NCBI RefSeq assembly: GCF_001547525.1
Contig: NZ_CM003768.1
Location: 2,108,001 to 2,172,000, forward strand
From: Burkholderia anthina
GTDB taxonomy: Bacteria; Pseudomonadota; Gammaproteobacteria; Burkholderiales; Burkholderiaceae
Direction: 5' to 3'
DNA: 64,000 nucleotides
Of this stretch, positions 8,101 to 16,040 are shown piece after piece. A program made the translations under genes and the position numbers. Position 1 is the first letter of the stretch, and the number at the start of each line of letters is the position of its first letter. The notes beneath the pieces were generated by a model. It worked only from the letters and a program-made list of their open reading frames with translations, had not been told where the DNA came from and did no database searches.

Positions 8101-9399
8101 CTCGACCTTGTTCCGGTACGAATAGCGCTTCACGCGCGCGAGACCGGTGTCGACCACGTAGCGGATGCCCGGCACCGTCAGCGAGGTTTCGGCCACGTTG
8201 GTCGCGAGCACGATGCGGCGCGCGTTCGACGCCTTGAACACCTTGTCCTGGTCGGCCGCCGACAGCCGCGCGAACAGCGGCAGGATCTCGGTATGCGGCG
8301 GATGGTGCTTGCGCAGCGCCTCGGCCGCCTCGCGGATCTCGCGCTCGCCGGGCAGGAACACCAGCACGTCGCCGGGGCCTTCGCGGCACAGCTCGTCGAC
8401 CGCGTCGACGATCGCGTCCATCAGGTCGCGCTCGGCCTCGCGCGCGGTCTTCACGCGATCGCGGCCGCCCGTGCCTTCCGCGTTCTTCACCGCCGGGCGA
8501 TCCTCGGCCACAGGGCGGTAACGCATCTCGACCGGATACAGCCGCCCGCTCACCTCGATCACCGGCGCCGGACGTTCGTCGGTGCCGAAATGGCGTGCGA
8601 AGCGGTCGGCGTCGATCGTCGCGGACGTGACGATCAGCTTCAGGTCCGGCCGCCGCGGCAGGATCTCCTTCAGATAGCCGAGCAGGAAGTCGATGTTCAG
8701 GCTGCGCTCGTGCGCCTCGTCGATGATCAGCGTGTCGTACGCCTTCAGCAACGGGTCGGTCTGCGTCTCGGCGAGCAGGATGCCGTCCGTCATCAGCTTC
8801 ACGGACGCGCCCGGCGCGAGATTGTCGGTAAAGCGCACCTTGTAGCCGACCACCTCGCCGAACGGCGTGCCGAGTTCCTCGGCGATCCGGCGGCCGGTGG
8901 ACGATGCGGCCAGGCGCCGCGGCTGCGTATGGCCGATCAGGCCCGTGCCGCCGGCGCCGAGGCCGCGGCCGAGATCGAGACAGATCTTCGGCAACTGCGT
9001 GGTCTTGCCCGAGCCCGTTTCACCGCAGACGATGACGACCTGGTGGCCGGCGATCGCGCGCGCGATTTCGTCGCGCTTGCCCGACACGGGCAGGCTTTCG
9101 GGGTACGTGATCGGCGGGACGGGGTTCGGTGCGACGGCGGCGCGCGGCGCACGCTCGCGGCGCGGGGCGCGCTCGCCCGCGGCCTGCGGCGCGCCCTTCG
9201 CGGCCGGCTGGCGCGCGTCGCCGCGCCGTTCGTCATTGCGCGGCCCGCGCGGCGCGGGTGCCGGCGTGCCCGCCGGCTTGTCCTGCTGCCCGCGCGGCGG
9301 CTGGCCCTGCTGCTCGCGCGCGTCGGCCGCACCATCCGGGTGCTTCGCCGACGGCGTATTGGCCCGCGTCGGCGCGGGACTTTTAGAAACATTCGACAT
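5149..9399 (-). CDS. hrpA: ATP-dependent RNA helicase HrpA (DEAH box)
   Basis: A 1416-residue DEAH-box RNA helicase. In E. coli HrpA acts on ribosomes and mRNA. Walker A GETGSGKTT lies at about residues 126-134, DEAH at 227-230, SAT (VTSATI) near 260 and QRAGRCGR near 430. The helicase-associated, OB-fold and long DUF3418 C-terminal regions follow. The length is above the E. coli protein (about 1300). The excess is a roughly 95-residue Pro/Ala/Arg-rich N-terminal tail and an Ala/Pro-rich insert near residues 1075-1130 that contains a 15-bp tandem repeat. The start at 9399 is only 24 bp from the divergent argA start and has no Shine-Dalgarno sequence. A downstream start would remove the low-complexity tail, so the exact N-terminus is less certain than the identity. 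Confidence 0.94.
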   Translation of the reverse strand: MSNVSKSPAPTRANTPSAKHPDGAADAREQQGQPPRGQQDKPAGTPAPAPRGPRNDERRGDARQPAAKGAPQAAGERAPRRERAPRAAVAPNPVPPITYPESLPVSGKRDEIARAIAGHQVVIVCGETGSGKTTQLPKICLDLGRGLGAGGTGLIGHTQPRRLAASSTGRRIAEELGTPFGEVVGYKVRFTDNLAPGASVKLMTDGILLAETQTDPLLKAYDTLIIDEAHERSLNIDFLLGYLKEILPRRPDLKLIVTSATIDADRFARHFGTDERPAPVIEVSGRLYPVEMRYRPVAEDRPAVKNAEGTGGRDRVKTAREAERDLMDAIVDAVDELCREGPGDVLVFLPGEREIREAAEALRKHHPPHTEILPLFARLSAADQDKVFKASNARRIVLATNVAETSLTVPGIRYVVDTGLARVKRYSYRNKVEQLQVESISQAAANQRAGRCGRVADGVCIRLYEESDYQARARFTDPEILRSSLASVILRMKSLHLTAIESFPFLEPPPGRAIADGYQLLNELGAVDDDNALTPLGRELARLPLDPRVGRMILAARDQQSLREVLIIASALSVQDPRDRPIEAQEQADQAHRRFADERSEFLQWLKIWAWFEEAVAHKKSNRQLVDACRQNFLSHLRLREWRDVHSQLLTVVREHGWRLNEVEATYEQIHLALLTGLLGNIGMKADDDPHYLGARGIKFYLWPGSALAKKAGRWVMAAELVETSRLYARCLAKIEPEWVEKIGAHLLKKSLSEPHWEKRPAQVSAFERATLYGLPIYHRRRVAFGKQDPARARELFIRGALVEGEFDTKLPFFAHNRKLLADIEQLEHKSRRQDVLVDDELIYAYYDHAIPEGIHTGAAFERWYRDEVKKGGQPDDKQRLLYLSRDDLMRHEAAGVTTDLFPKRATMAGVEMALTYHFEPGTPRDGVTLAVPLFALNQVDARRCEWLVPGMLKEKVQLLLKSLPQKLRRHCVPLPEYAAGFVERMGRERFGAGGLVEALIADVRGETQVAMKTADFKLETLPAHLFMNFKVIDEHGRQLAMGRNLAQLRQELGAQAQQQFQKIAAASTFAPGGDAGAGDAAGAPAPAAAQASAAKGGKPGKGAAPQTAAPRMAAPRMAVPRMAAPTETGATALYENLTTWNFGKLPELLEIRRRGQTLYGYPALVDRGTHCDVEVFDSPEEAARIHRAGLRRLFALQLKEPIKFLEKNLPGLREMAMQYMSLGTQDELRDQLIDTALDRACLQDPLPDDDASFHTRRDEGRSRLNLLAQEIARLVGQILAEYAGLVKKLAQAKPFAQAHADLQQQLAALVGKRFVIDTPYAQLAHFPRYLKGIALRIDKLKADPARDAKQSAELLPLVQQYQRAVSQRGGVADARLAEFRWLLEELRISLFAQELRTPMPVSVKRLHKVWESMQR
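6025..6084 (-). repeat. 15-bp in-frame tandem repeat inside hrpA
   Basis: Four consecutive 15-bp units of the type GGCGGCCATCCGTGG. The first three are nearly identical (one base change) and the fourth is diverged. On the coding strand they give a five-residue repeat with the core P-R-M-A-A/V, at about residues 1106-1125 of HrpA. The unit length is a multiple of three, so copy-number change would not break the frame. Confidence 0.9.
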
Positions 9400-9407
9400 G
9401 GGGGCGC

Positions 9408-9415
9408 ATTATAAT
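9408..9415. promoter_or_regulatory. Palindromic -10 box between hrpA and argA
   Basis: ATTATAAT is its own reverse complement and contains a perfect TATAAT on each strand: 9410-9415 on plus, 9408-9413 on minus. TATAAT ends 7 bases before the argA ATG (plus) and 8 bases before the hrpA ATG (minus). Transcription from either would start at or next to the start codon. No good -35 hexamer and no Shine-Dalgarno sequence is visible for either gene. Confidence 0.6.
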
Positions 9416-9422
9416 CCCGGCC

Positions 9423-10802
9423 ATGAATTCCCAAACCGACCTCCCTCCCGCCCAGACCGGCGCCGCGACGCCGCCGGCCGCCGACGATTCGGCCGCCAGC
9501 CACGCGCAGTTCGTCGACTGGATGCGCTCCGTCGCGCCCTATATCCACAAGTTCCGCAACAGCACGTTCGTCGTGGGGTTCGGCGGCGAGGTGGTGCAGC
9601 AGGGGCTGCTGAACGCGCTCGTATCCGACATCGCGCTGTTGCAGGCGATGGGCATCCAGATCGTGCTGGTGCACGGCTCGCGCCCGCAGGTCGAGGAGCA
9701 GTTGAGCCTGCACGGTGTCGAATCCGAGTTTTCGCACGGGCTGCGCATCACCGATGCGCGCGCGCTCGAATCCGCGAAGGAGGCGGCCGGCGAAGTGCGT
9801 CTCGACATCGAGGCCGCGATCAGCCAGGGTCTGCCGAACTCGCCGATGGCGCATGCGCACATCAGCGTCGTGTCGGGCAACTTCGTGACCGCGCGGCCGG
9901 TGGGAATTCTCGACGGGGTCGATTTCGCGCACACGGGCATCGTGCGCAAGATCGACGCCGAATCGATCCGTCATTCGCTCGCGAGCCGCAAGCTCGTGCT
10001 GCTGTCGCCGCTCGGGTTCTCGCCGACCGGCGAGGCGTTCAACCTGTCGATGGAAGACGTCGCGTCGGCGGCCGCGATCGCGCTGCGCGCCGACAAGATC
10101 ATCTTCCTCACCGAAGGGCCCGGCATCGTCGACGACGAAGGCGACCTGGTGCGCGAAATGTCGCTCGACGCGGCCGCCGAGCTGCTCGATTCCGGCAACA
10201 TCCAGGGCGACGACGCATTCTTCCTCAAGCATTCGATCCGCGCGTGCCGCGGCGGCGTGACGCGCGCGCACCTGATTCCGCAATCGCTCGACGGCAGCAT
10301 GCTGCTCGAACTGTTCCTGCACGACGGCGTCGGCACGATGATCTCGTACGAGAACCTCGAAAGCCTGCGCGAAGCGACGCCGGACGACGTCGGCGGCATC
10401 CTGTCGCTGATCGAGCCGCTCGAATCGGACGGCACGCTGGTGCGGCGCGGCCGCCACCAGATCGAACGCGACATCGATCACTTCTCGGTGATCGAGCACG
10501 ATGGCGTGCTGTTCGGCTGCGCGGCGCTGTATCCGTACCAGCAGGAAAAGATCGGCGAGATGGCGTGCCTGACGGTCGCGCCGGAAGCGCAGGGCTCGGG
10601 CGACGGCGAACGCCTGCTCAAGCGCATCGAGCAGCGCGCCCGCGCGCGCGGCCTCACGCATATCTTCGTGCTCACGACGCGCACCGAGCACTGGTTCCTC
10701 AAGCGCGGCTTCGTCAAGGTCAGCGTCGACGACCTGCCGGAAGACCGTCGCAAACTCTATAACTGGCAGCGCAAGTCGCTCGTGCTGATGAAACAGCTCT
10801 GA
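9423..10802 (+). CDS. argA: N-acetylglutamate synthase (amino-acid kinase + GNAT domains)
   Basis: A 459-residue classical ArgA. It acetylates glutamate with acetyl-CoA as the first step of arginine synthesis. The N-terminal amino-acid-kinase-like domain (about residues 40-290) includes [10 protein letters not shown] and [14 protein letters not shown], which in this family form the arginine-sensing, non-catalytic part. The C-terminal GNAT acetyltransferase domain (about 310-459) shows the acetyl-CoA loop [15 protein letters not shown]. The ATG at 9423 lies 7 bases after a perfect TATAAT and lacks a Shine-Dalgarno sequence, suggesting a leaderless mRNA. The next gene, yggX, begins 54 bases after the stop codon and may be co-transcribed. 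Confidence 0.95.
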
Positions 10803-10855
10803 GCACCGGCACGACTGCCCTTCCCCCCAGACACCGATTACAGGAGAAGTACACG

Positions 10856-11131
10856 ATGGCTCGAATGATCCAATGCGCGAAGCTCGGCAAGGAAGCCGAA
10901 GGTCTCGATTTCCCGCCGCTGCCGGGCGAACTCGGCAAGCGCATTTACGAAAGCGTGTCGAAGGAAGCATGGCAAGGCTGGCTCAAGCAGCAGACGATGC
11001 TGATCAACGAGAATCGCCTGAACATGGCCGACCCGCGCGCGCGCCAGTATCTGATGAAGCAGACGGAGAAGTACTTCTTCGGCGACGGCGCGGACCAGGC
11101 GTCCGGCTACGTACCGCCGACGGAAGGCTGA
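10856..11131 (+). CDS. yggX: YggX-family Fe(II) trafficking / oxidative damage protection protein
   Basis: A 91-residue protein, the usual length for YggX. It starts [20 protein letters not shown], containing the conserved MI-C-KL--E-EGLDFPP pattern, and continues with [18 protein letters not shown]. Known members protect iron-sulfur clusters and limit free iron under oxidative stress. The ATG follows CAGGAGAAGTACACG, a strong ribosome binding site. A long perfect terminator stem follows at 11195. It may be read with argA upstream. Confidence 0.95.
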
Positions 11132-11194
11132 GCGACGACGCGACTCGCGACGGCCGGCCGTGCCGGCGGCGTCGCGACGTGAAGCAAAAGCCCC

Positions 11195-11236
11195 AAGCAA
11201 ACGGCACCGTGTCTCGCACGGTGCCGTTTGCTTTTG
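11195..11236 (+). terminator. Rho-independent terminator after yggX
   Basis: A 17-bp perfect stem, AAGCAAACGGCACCGTG / CACGGTGCCGTTTGCTT, with a TCTCG loop, ending in CTTTTGGG. On the minus strand the stem is followed by GGGGCTTTTGC, so it may also serve the convergent transporter gene. Confidence 0.85.
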
Positions 11237-11346
11237 GGACGCCTGATCTGGCGCGAGCGAAGGCAACGCGACGCGCGACCCGCCCGGCGCCCGATGCCGC
11301 GGAATCGCCGCGCCGCCGCCTCGGCGCATCGCGCCGGCCTGCCGGC

Positions 11347-12759
11347 TCAACCCGCGGGTTTCAACGTGCCGCGATCGTCGGGTGGCGCGGCTTCGCCGCC
11401 CGGGTTCCCTGCGCCCGTATGCTCGGTGCCCCACTCGGCCGCATCGCTGCGCTCGGCGCTCGACAGTTCGTCGGCGCGATGTCCGGTGCGATTGAGCAGC
11501 GCCACCATGCAGACAAGCGACACGAGCGCATAGAGACCCGACGCGATCGCGACGCCGACGATGCTGCCCGTCGCATTGAGGATCGCCTGCGCGAGCACGG
11601 GCGTGCCGCCGCCGACGACGAGCGCGCTCAACTGATACGCGAGCGACAGGCCCGTGTAGCGGATGTTGGCCGGGAACACGCGCGCGAGCACGCCGCCGAC
11701 CGCGCCGTAGAACATCGCCGACGGAATCGTCGAGATGCACATGCCCGCGACGGCGACCCAGTACGAACCCGTCGCGAGCGCATGGAACATCACGGGCATC
11801 AGCACGATTTCCGGGATCAGGATCCAGCACATCGCGCGCCGCATGTCGACCTTCGACACGAACCATGCGCCGACCGGCTGCATCAGGAACTGCACGACGA
11901 GCGAGATCGACAGGATGCCGAGGAACGTACCCTGCGCATAACCGAGTTCCTTGGTCGCCCACGACAGCGCGAACGTGCTGCGGAAATACGTGACGTTGAT
12001 CACCGGCAGCGTGCCGGCCGCGAGCAGCACGACGACCCAGTGGTCGCGCACCACGTCGCGCAGCGGCAGCTTCACCGTGCGCTTGCGCGCGAGCACGCGC
12101 TGCATGTCGACCGATTCCTCGAGCTTCAGCCGGATCACCATCCCGATGATCACGAGCACGGCCGACAGCAGGAACGGAATGCGCCAGCCCCACATCAGGA
12201 ACGACGGTGTCGGCAGCGCGCTCAGCGCGAAGAACGCGGCCGTGGCCAGCAGGTTGCCGGTGGGCGAGCCCTGCTGCGCGAACGCCGCATACAGGATGCT
12301 GCGATGCTTCGGCGCGTTCTCGCTCGCGATCAGCACCGCGCCGCCCCACTCGCCGCCGACCGCGATGCCCTGCAGCACGCGCAGCACGACGAGGCCCGCG
12401 GGCGCCCACACGCCGATCGACGCATAGCCGGGCAGCAGCCCGATGCCGGTCGTCGCGAGCCCCATCATCACCAGCGTGATCACGAGCGCCGTCTTGCGGC
12501 CGACGCGATCGCCGAGATGCCCGAACACGATCCCGCCGAGCGGCCGCGCGGCAAAGCCGGCCCAGAACGTGACGAACGCGAGCAGCGTCGCGACGCCGGG
12601 GTCCATCGCGCTGGAAAAGAACACCTTGCCGAACACGAGCGCCGCGGCCGTGCCGTAGATGTAGAAGTCGTACCACTCGATCGTGGTGCCGACGAACGCC
12701 GCGAGGGCGGCGCGGCCAGGCCGCGGCTGCGCGGCGGGCGGGGATTGCGGACGGCTCAT
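11347..12759 (-). CDS. MFS transporter, metabolite:H+ symporter (MHS) type
   Basis: A 470-residue, 12-helix carrier of the major facilitator superfamily. The MHS hallmark between helices 2 and 3, GHLGDRVGRKTALV, is present, as are TTIEWYDFYIYGTAAAL in helix 1 and GEWGGAVL in helix 5. This matches the ShiA/ProP/KgtP group, which imports organic acids or zwitterions. The chosen ATG follows GGAGACATCG. In-frame starts 12 or 27 bases upstream (12771 ATG, 12786 TTG) are less well placed. It lies 158 bp downstream of the CoA-transferase/acyl-CoA dehydrogenase pair on the same strand and may import the substrate of that pathway; the substrate is unknown. Confidence 0.88.
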   Translation of the reverse strand: MSRPQSPPAAQPRPGRAALAAFVGTTIEWYDFYIYGTAAALVFGKVFFSSAMDPGVATLLAFVTFWAGFAARPLGGIVFGHLGDRVGRKTALVITLVMMGLATTGIGLLPGYASIGVWAPAGLVVLRVLQGIAVGGEWGGAVLIASENAPKHRSILYAAFAQQGSPTGNLLATAAFFALSALPTPSFLMWGWRIPFLLSAVLVIIGMVIRLKLEESVDMQRVLARKRTVKLPLRDVVRDHWVVVLLAAGTLPVINVTYFRSTFALSWATKELGYAQGTFLGILSISLVVQFLMQPVGAWFVSKVDMRRAMCWILIPEIVLMPVMFHALATGSYWVAVAGMCISTIPSAMFYGAVGGVLARVFPANIRYTGLSLAYQLSALVVGGGTPVLAQAILNATGSIVGVAIASGLYALVSLVCMVALLNRTGHRADELSSAERSDAAEWGTEHTGAGNPGGEAAPPDDRGTLKPAG

Positions 12760-12780
12760 CGATGTCTCCATGTTTGTGAT

Positions 12781-12809
12781 CGGCAACGCGACTGTCGCGC
12801 GCGTTGCCG
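12781..12809. other. GC-rich hairpin between CoA-transferase and transporter genes
   Basis: Perfect 10-bp arms CGGCAACGCG / CGCGTTGCCG around a 9-base loop, with no T-tract on the minus strand. It could reduce read-through or stabilise mRNA ends between the two co-directional genes. No function is proven. Confidence 0.5.
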
Positions 12810-12917
12810 GAGGGCCGGTCTTGCGCCGCCGGCTGGCGGGGTTGCGCTACGTTGCGTTGCTTGATGTCGGCGTCGGCCCGTTCGGAACGACGCTCATCTG
12901 CGGGCGCCCTCGGCCCG

Positions 12918-14120
12918 TCACGTCTCGTGCGGCGCGACCTTCAGCACGCCGGCATCGAGCAGTTGCTGCTGAAGCGCGCGATCGACGCCGAGCCGATCGA
13001 GCACCGCGCGCGTGTCGCGGCCGAGCGCGGGCGGCGCCGACCGGTAGGTGGCCGGCGTGCGCGACAGCTTCACCGGCGACGCGGTGCCGCGATACGCGCC
13101 GATCTCGACGAACAGCTCGCGATGCAGCGCATGCGGATCGTGCGCGACGTCGGCCACCGTGCGCACCGGCCCGCACGGCACACCGGCCGCCATCAGGTCG
13201 CGCGCGAGCGGCTCGCACGCGTGCGCGGCGAGCCGCGCTTCCAGTTCGGCCTTCAACTCCGGGCGATGCGCGCAGCGGCTGCGGTTGTCGACGAAGCGCG
13301 GATCGCCGGCGAGCGCCGGTGCGCCGAGATGCGCGACGAGCCGCGCGAACTGCCGGTCGTTGCCGACCGCGAGGAAGATCGGCACGGTCGCCGTGCGGTA
13401 GCTGTCGTACGGCGCGATGTTCGGATGCGCGTTGCCGCTGCGTTCCGGCACGCGGCCCGACCCGAAGAAGTTCGGCAGGTGCGGATGCAGCAGCGACACG
13501 CCGCAGTCGTACAGCGCCACGTCGATCGACTGCCCGCGCCCGCTCTTCTCGCGTTCCGCGAGCGCCAGCAGGATGCCGGCGAGTGCGTTCAGCCCCGTGA
13601 CCATGTCGACGATCGGCAGGCCGATGCGGGTCGCGTCGCCGTCGCGTTCGCCGTTCACGCTCATCAGCCCGGCCATCGCCTGGATCACCGCGTCGTAGCC
13701 CGGCAGCCCGCCGAGCGGACCGTCGTCGCCGAAGCCCGTCACCGCGCAGTGGATCAGGCGCGGAAAGCGCGGCTGCAGGTCGCGTGCGTAGTCCATCCCC
13801 CAGCGCGCGAGCGTGCCCGGCTTGAAGTTCTCGACGAGCACGTCGGCTTCTTCGAGCAGGCGCCACAGGATCGCGCGCCCTTCGTGGCGCGACAGGTCGA
13901 GCGCGAGCCCTTCCTTGTTGCGGTTCACGCCCATGAAGTACCAGGCCGTGTCGCCGAGGAACGGCGGCCCCCAGCCGCGCGTCTCGTCGCCGGCGGGCGG
14001 CTCGATCTTGACCACCGTCGCGCCGTGATCGGCGAGCGCCTGCGTGCAATACGGGCCGCCGAGCACCCGGCTCAGGTCGACGACCTTCAGGCCGTCCAGT
14101 GCGCCACGCGTCGCGTTCAT
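12918..14120 (-). CDS. Family III CoA-transferase (CaiB/BaiF type)
   Basis: A 400-residue cytoplasmic enzyme that moves CoA between carboxylic acids. Family III features are clear: LSRVLGGPYCTQALADHGATV near the start, KIEPPAGDETR, the NRNKEGLALDL motif (NRGK-like), and the catalytic aspartate region GLPIVDMVTGLNALAGIL near residue 170. It overlaps the upstream acyl-CoA dehydrogenase stop by four bases (ATGA), so the pair is coupled. Together they would activate an acid as its CoA thioester and then oxidise it; the acid is not identifiable from sequence. The start is fixed by the overlap and the conserved N-terminus. Confidence 0.92.
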   Translation of the reverse strand: MNATRGALDGLKVVDLSRVLGGPYCTQALADHGATVVKIEPPAGDETRGWGPPFLGDTAWYFMGVNRNKEGLALDLSRHEGRAILWRLLEEADVLVENFKPGTLARWGMDYARDLQPRFPRLIHCAVTGFGDDGPLGGLPGYDAVIQAMAGLMSVNGERDGDATRIGLPIVDMVTGLNALAGILLALAEREKSGRGQSIDVALYDCGVSLLHPHLPNFFGSGRVPERSGNAHPNIAPYDSYRTATVPIFLAVGNDRQFARLVAHLGAPALAGDPRFVDNRSRCAHRPELKAELEARLAAHACEPLARDLMAAGVPCGPVRTVADVAHDPHALHRELFVEIGAYRGTASPVKLSRTPATYRSAPPALGRDTRAVLDRLGVDRALQQQLLDAGVLKVAPHET

Positions 14121-15868
14121 CGCTCGACCTCCGGCAGCAGGTCGAGGGCCGTGTCGAGCGCGACCGGCAGGCCGCGCAGCAGCGCGTCGGACGCGGCCGA
14201 TTCGTCGTCGCGCGGCGCCGGCGCGAGCGGATCGACCGGCAGCAGCTTGTGACGCACGATCAGGTGCGCGAGCGCGAGACGCCTGAAATCCGGTGCGAGC
14301 CGTGCGCCCTCGCAGGCCATCAGCACGGCCGCGCTCGCGTAATACAGCGCGGACGCGGCCTGCCGCACGCGCGCGTCGTCGCCTTCTCCGGCCACCCTCG
14401 CGAGCGCATCGCACGCCCGCGCGAGGATGCGCCGCAGCGCCGTGCGGCTCGCGTCGGGCAGCGGCGCCGCGCCCAGACGATCGCCGAGGAACGTGCGCAG
14501 CGCGTCGAGCGCATGCTCGCGCTGCGCAGCGCGCGCGACGTCGAGCGCGACGATGTTGCTCGTGCCTTCCCAGATCGAACCGAGGTGCGCGTCGCGCACG
14601 AGCCGCGCGTCGCTCCATTCCTCGATGTAGCCGGTGCCGCCGCGCACTTCCATCGCGTCGCCCGTCACGCGGCGCGCGTCGCGGCAGGCGCGGAACTTGA
14701 TCAGCGGCGTCAGGATCCGCACGCAGCGCGCCGCCTGCTGGTCGCCCGCGTCGGCCTGCGGCAACAGCAACGCGATCTGCATGAACATCGCGCGCGCGGC
14801 TTCGGCCGGCAGCAGCATCTTCATCAGTTGGCGCTGCATCAGCGGCATCTCGATCAGCTTGCGGCCGAACGCCTCGCGATGCGCGGCGACGTGCAGCGCC
14901 TCGTTCAGCGCGCGCCGCATCAGCCCCGCCGCGCGCACGCCGTTCGACAGCCGCGACATGTTGATCATGTCGGCCATCTGGTGAAAACCGCGGCCGATCT
15001 CGCCGATCAGCCAAGCCTGCGCGCCTTCGAGCACGATCTCGCCGCTCGCCATCGAACGGCTGCCCAGCTTGTCCTTCAGGCGCACGATCCGGTAGCGGTT
15101 GCGCGTGCCGTCCGGCAGCGTCTTCGGCAGCAGGAACAGCGCGAGGCCCTTGATGCCGTCCGGCGCGCCGTCGGGCCGCGCGAGCACCATCGCGAGATCG
15201 GCGTCCGCGTTCGAGCAGAACCACTTGTCGCCGGTCAGGCGCCAGACGGTGTCGCCGTGCGCGTCGGTTTCGCGGGTCGCGCGCGTCGCGATCCGGCCGA
15301 CGTCGGAGCCGGCCGCCTGCTCGGTCATGAACATCGCGCCCTGGTACAGCGTGTCGAAGTCGCGCGACGCGAGCCTCGGCAGGTAGCGCGCGACGAGCGC
15401 CGGATCGCCGAAGCGGCGCAGCGTGCGCGTCAGCGAATCGGTCATGCTGACCGGGCAGCACAGCCCGAATTCCGCCTGCACGAACAGGAACGTCAGCGCG
15501 TACTTGACGAGCGGCGGCACGGTTTCGGATCCGTGGCTCAGCGACGCGAGCCCGAGCTCCGCATACGCGACGCGTTCGAGCGCGACGTAGGCCGGATCCT
15601 TGTCGATCCGCTGCACGGCCTCGCCGCGCCGATTGCGGTGCTCGAGCACGGGCGGATGCTTGTCCGCGCGCGACGCCCATTCGTCGAGTTCGCCCGATAC
15701 GCGGGCGCCGAGCGCGCGCAGCCGCGGCTCGAGTTCGGCATAGCACGCGTCGCCGAGATGCAGCTTCAGCAACGCGCCGAGATCGGGATCGACGGTGAAG
15801 AAATTGAGGCCCCGGCTGTCGGGGATATTGGATGCGCCGGTGTCCGGCGTGCGAGCGGTGTCGTTCAT
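14117..15868 (-). CDS. Acyl-CoA dehydrogenase family protein (long, AidB-like branch)
   Basis: A 583-residue flavoprotein, longer than a standard acyl-CoA dehydrogenase (about 380-400) because of N- and C-terminal extensions, as in AidB-like members. Typical blocks are visible: FMTEQAAGSDVGRIATRA (FAD/substrate loop, near residue 200), WRLTGDKWFCSN, MEVRGGTGYIEEW near 430 and LGSIWEGTSNIVALD. It could be a true dehydrogenase or an AidB-type protein of uncertain substrate. Coupling to a CoA-transferase favours a catabolic enzyme. It is the first gene of the operon. The 172-bp gap to the divergent LysR gene carries a long spaced inverted repeat, so that regulator probably controls it. Confidence 0.88.
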   Translation of the reverse strand: MNDTARTPDTGASNIPDSRGLNFFTVDPDLGALLKLHLGDACYAELEPRLRALGARVSGELDEWASRADKHPPVLEHRNRRGEAVQRIDKDPAYVALERVAYAELGLASLSHGSETVPPLVKYALTFLFVQAEFGLCCPVSMTDSLTRTLRRFGDPALVARYLPRLASRDFDTLYQGAMFMTEQAAGSDVGRIATRATRETDAHGDTVWRLTGDKWFCSNADADLAMVLARPDGAPDGIKGLALFLLPKTLPDGTRNRYRIVRLKDKLGSRSMASGEIVLEGAQAWLIGEIGRGFHQMADMINMSRLSNGVRAAGLMRRALNEALHVAAHREAFGRKLIEMPLMQRQLMKMLLPAEAARAMFMQIALLLPQADAGDQQAARCVRILTPLIKFRACRDARRVTGDAMEVRGGTGYIEEWSDARLVRDAHLGSIWEGTSNIVALDVARAAQREHALDALRTFLGDRLGAAPLPDASRTALRRILARACDALARVAGEGDDARVRQAASALYYASAAVLMACEGARLAPDFRRLALAHLIVRHKLLPVDPLAPAPRDDESAASDALLRGLPVALDTALDLLPEVER

Positions 15869-15963
15869 GCGTGCGTCTCCTGGGTTGCCCGCGCATTGGC
15901 CGGGCCGGATGTCGCGGCACCGGCCGGTCCTGCGTCAAGCCTCCCGCAGAGCGTAGGCGCGCG

Positions 15964-16018
15964 ATCGATAAGCGTCCAATACAGGATTTGTCCGGTACGA
16001 TAGATGTCGCTTATCGAT
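15964..16018. promoter_or_regulatory. Spaced 11-bp inverted repeat between the ACAD operon and lysR
   Basis: ATCGATAAGCG at 15964-15974 and its perfect reverse complement CGCTTATCGAT at 16008-16018 lie with centres 44 bp apart, about four helical turns. They are between the divergent acyl-CoA dehydrogenase and LysR genes, with the right arm 23 bp before the lysR ATG. The arrangement suits a LysR tetramer that represses its own gene and activates the operon. The binding protein is inferred. Confidence 0.6.
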
Positions 16019-16040
16019 GCCGCCGCCGGGAGGAGACACC

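Noticed and set aside
5422-9414. Very long open frame on the plus strand opposite hrpA
   Set aside because: It is the mirror of a well-conserved DEAH helicase. The translation is Arg/Ala-rich with no domain, as expected from third-position GC bias.
12918-15938. Single 1006-codon minus-strand frame spanning the CoA-transferase and acyl-CoA dehydrogenase
   Set aside because: Only its last 400 codons are conserved sequence. The upstream part is the dehydrogenase read in the wrong frame. The true junction is a 4-bp overlap.
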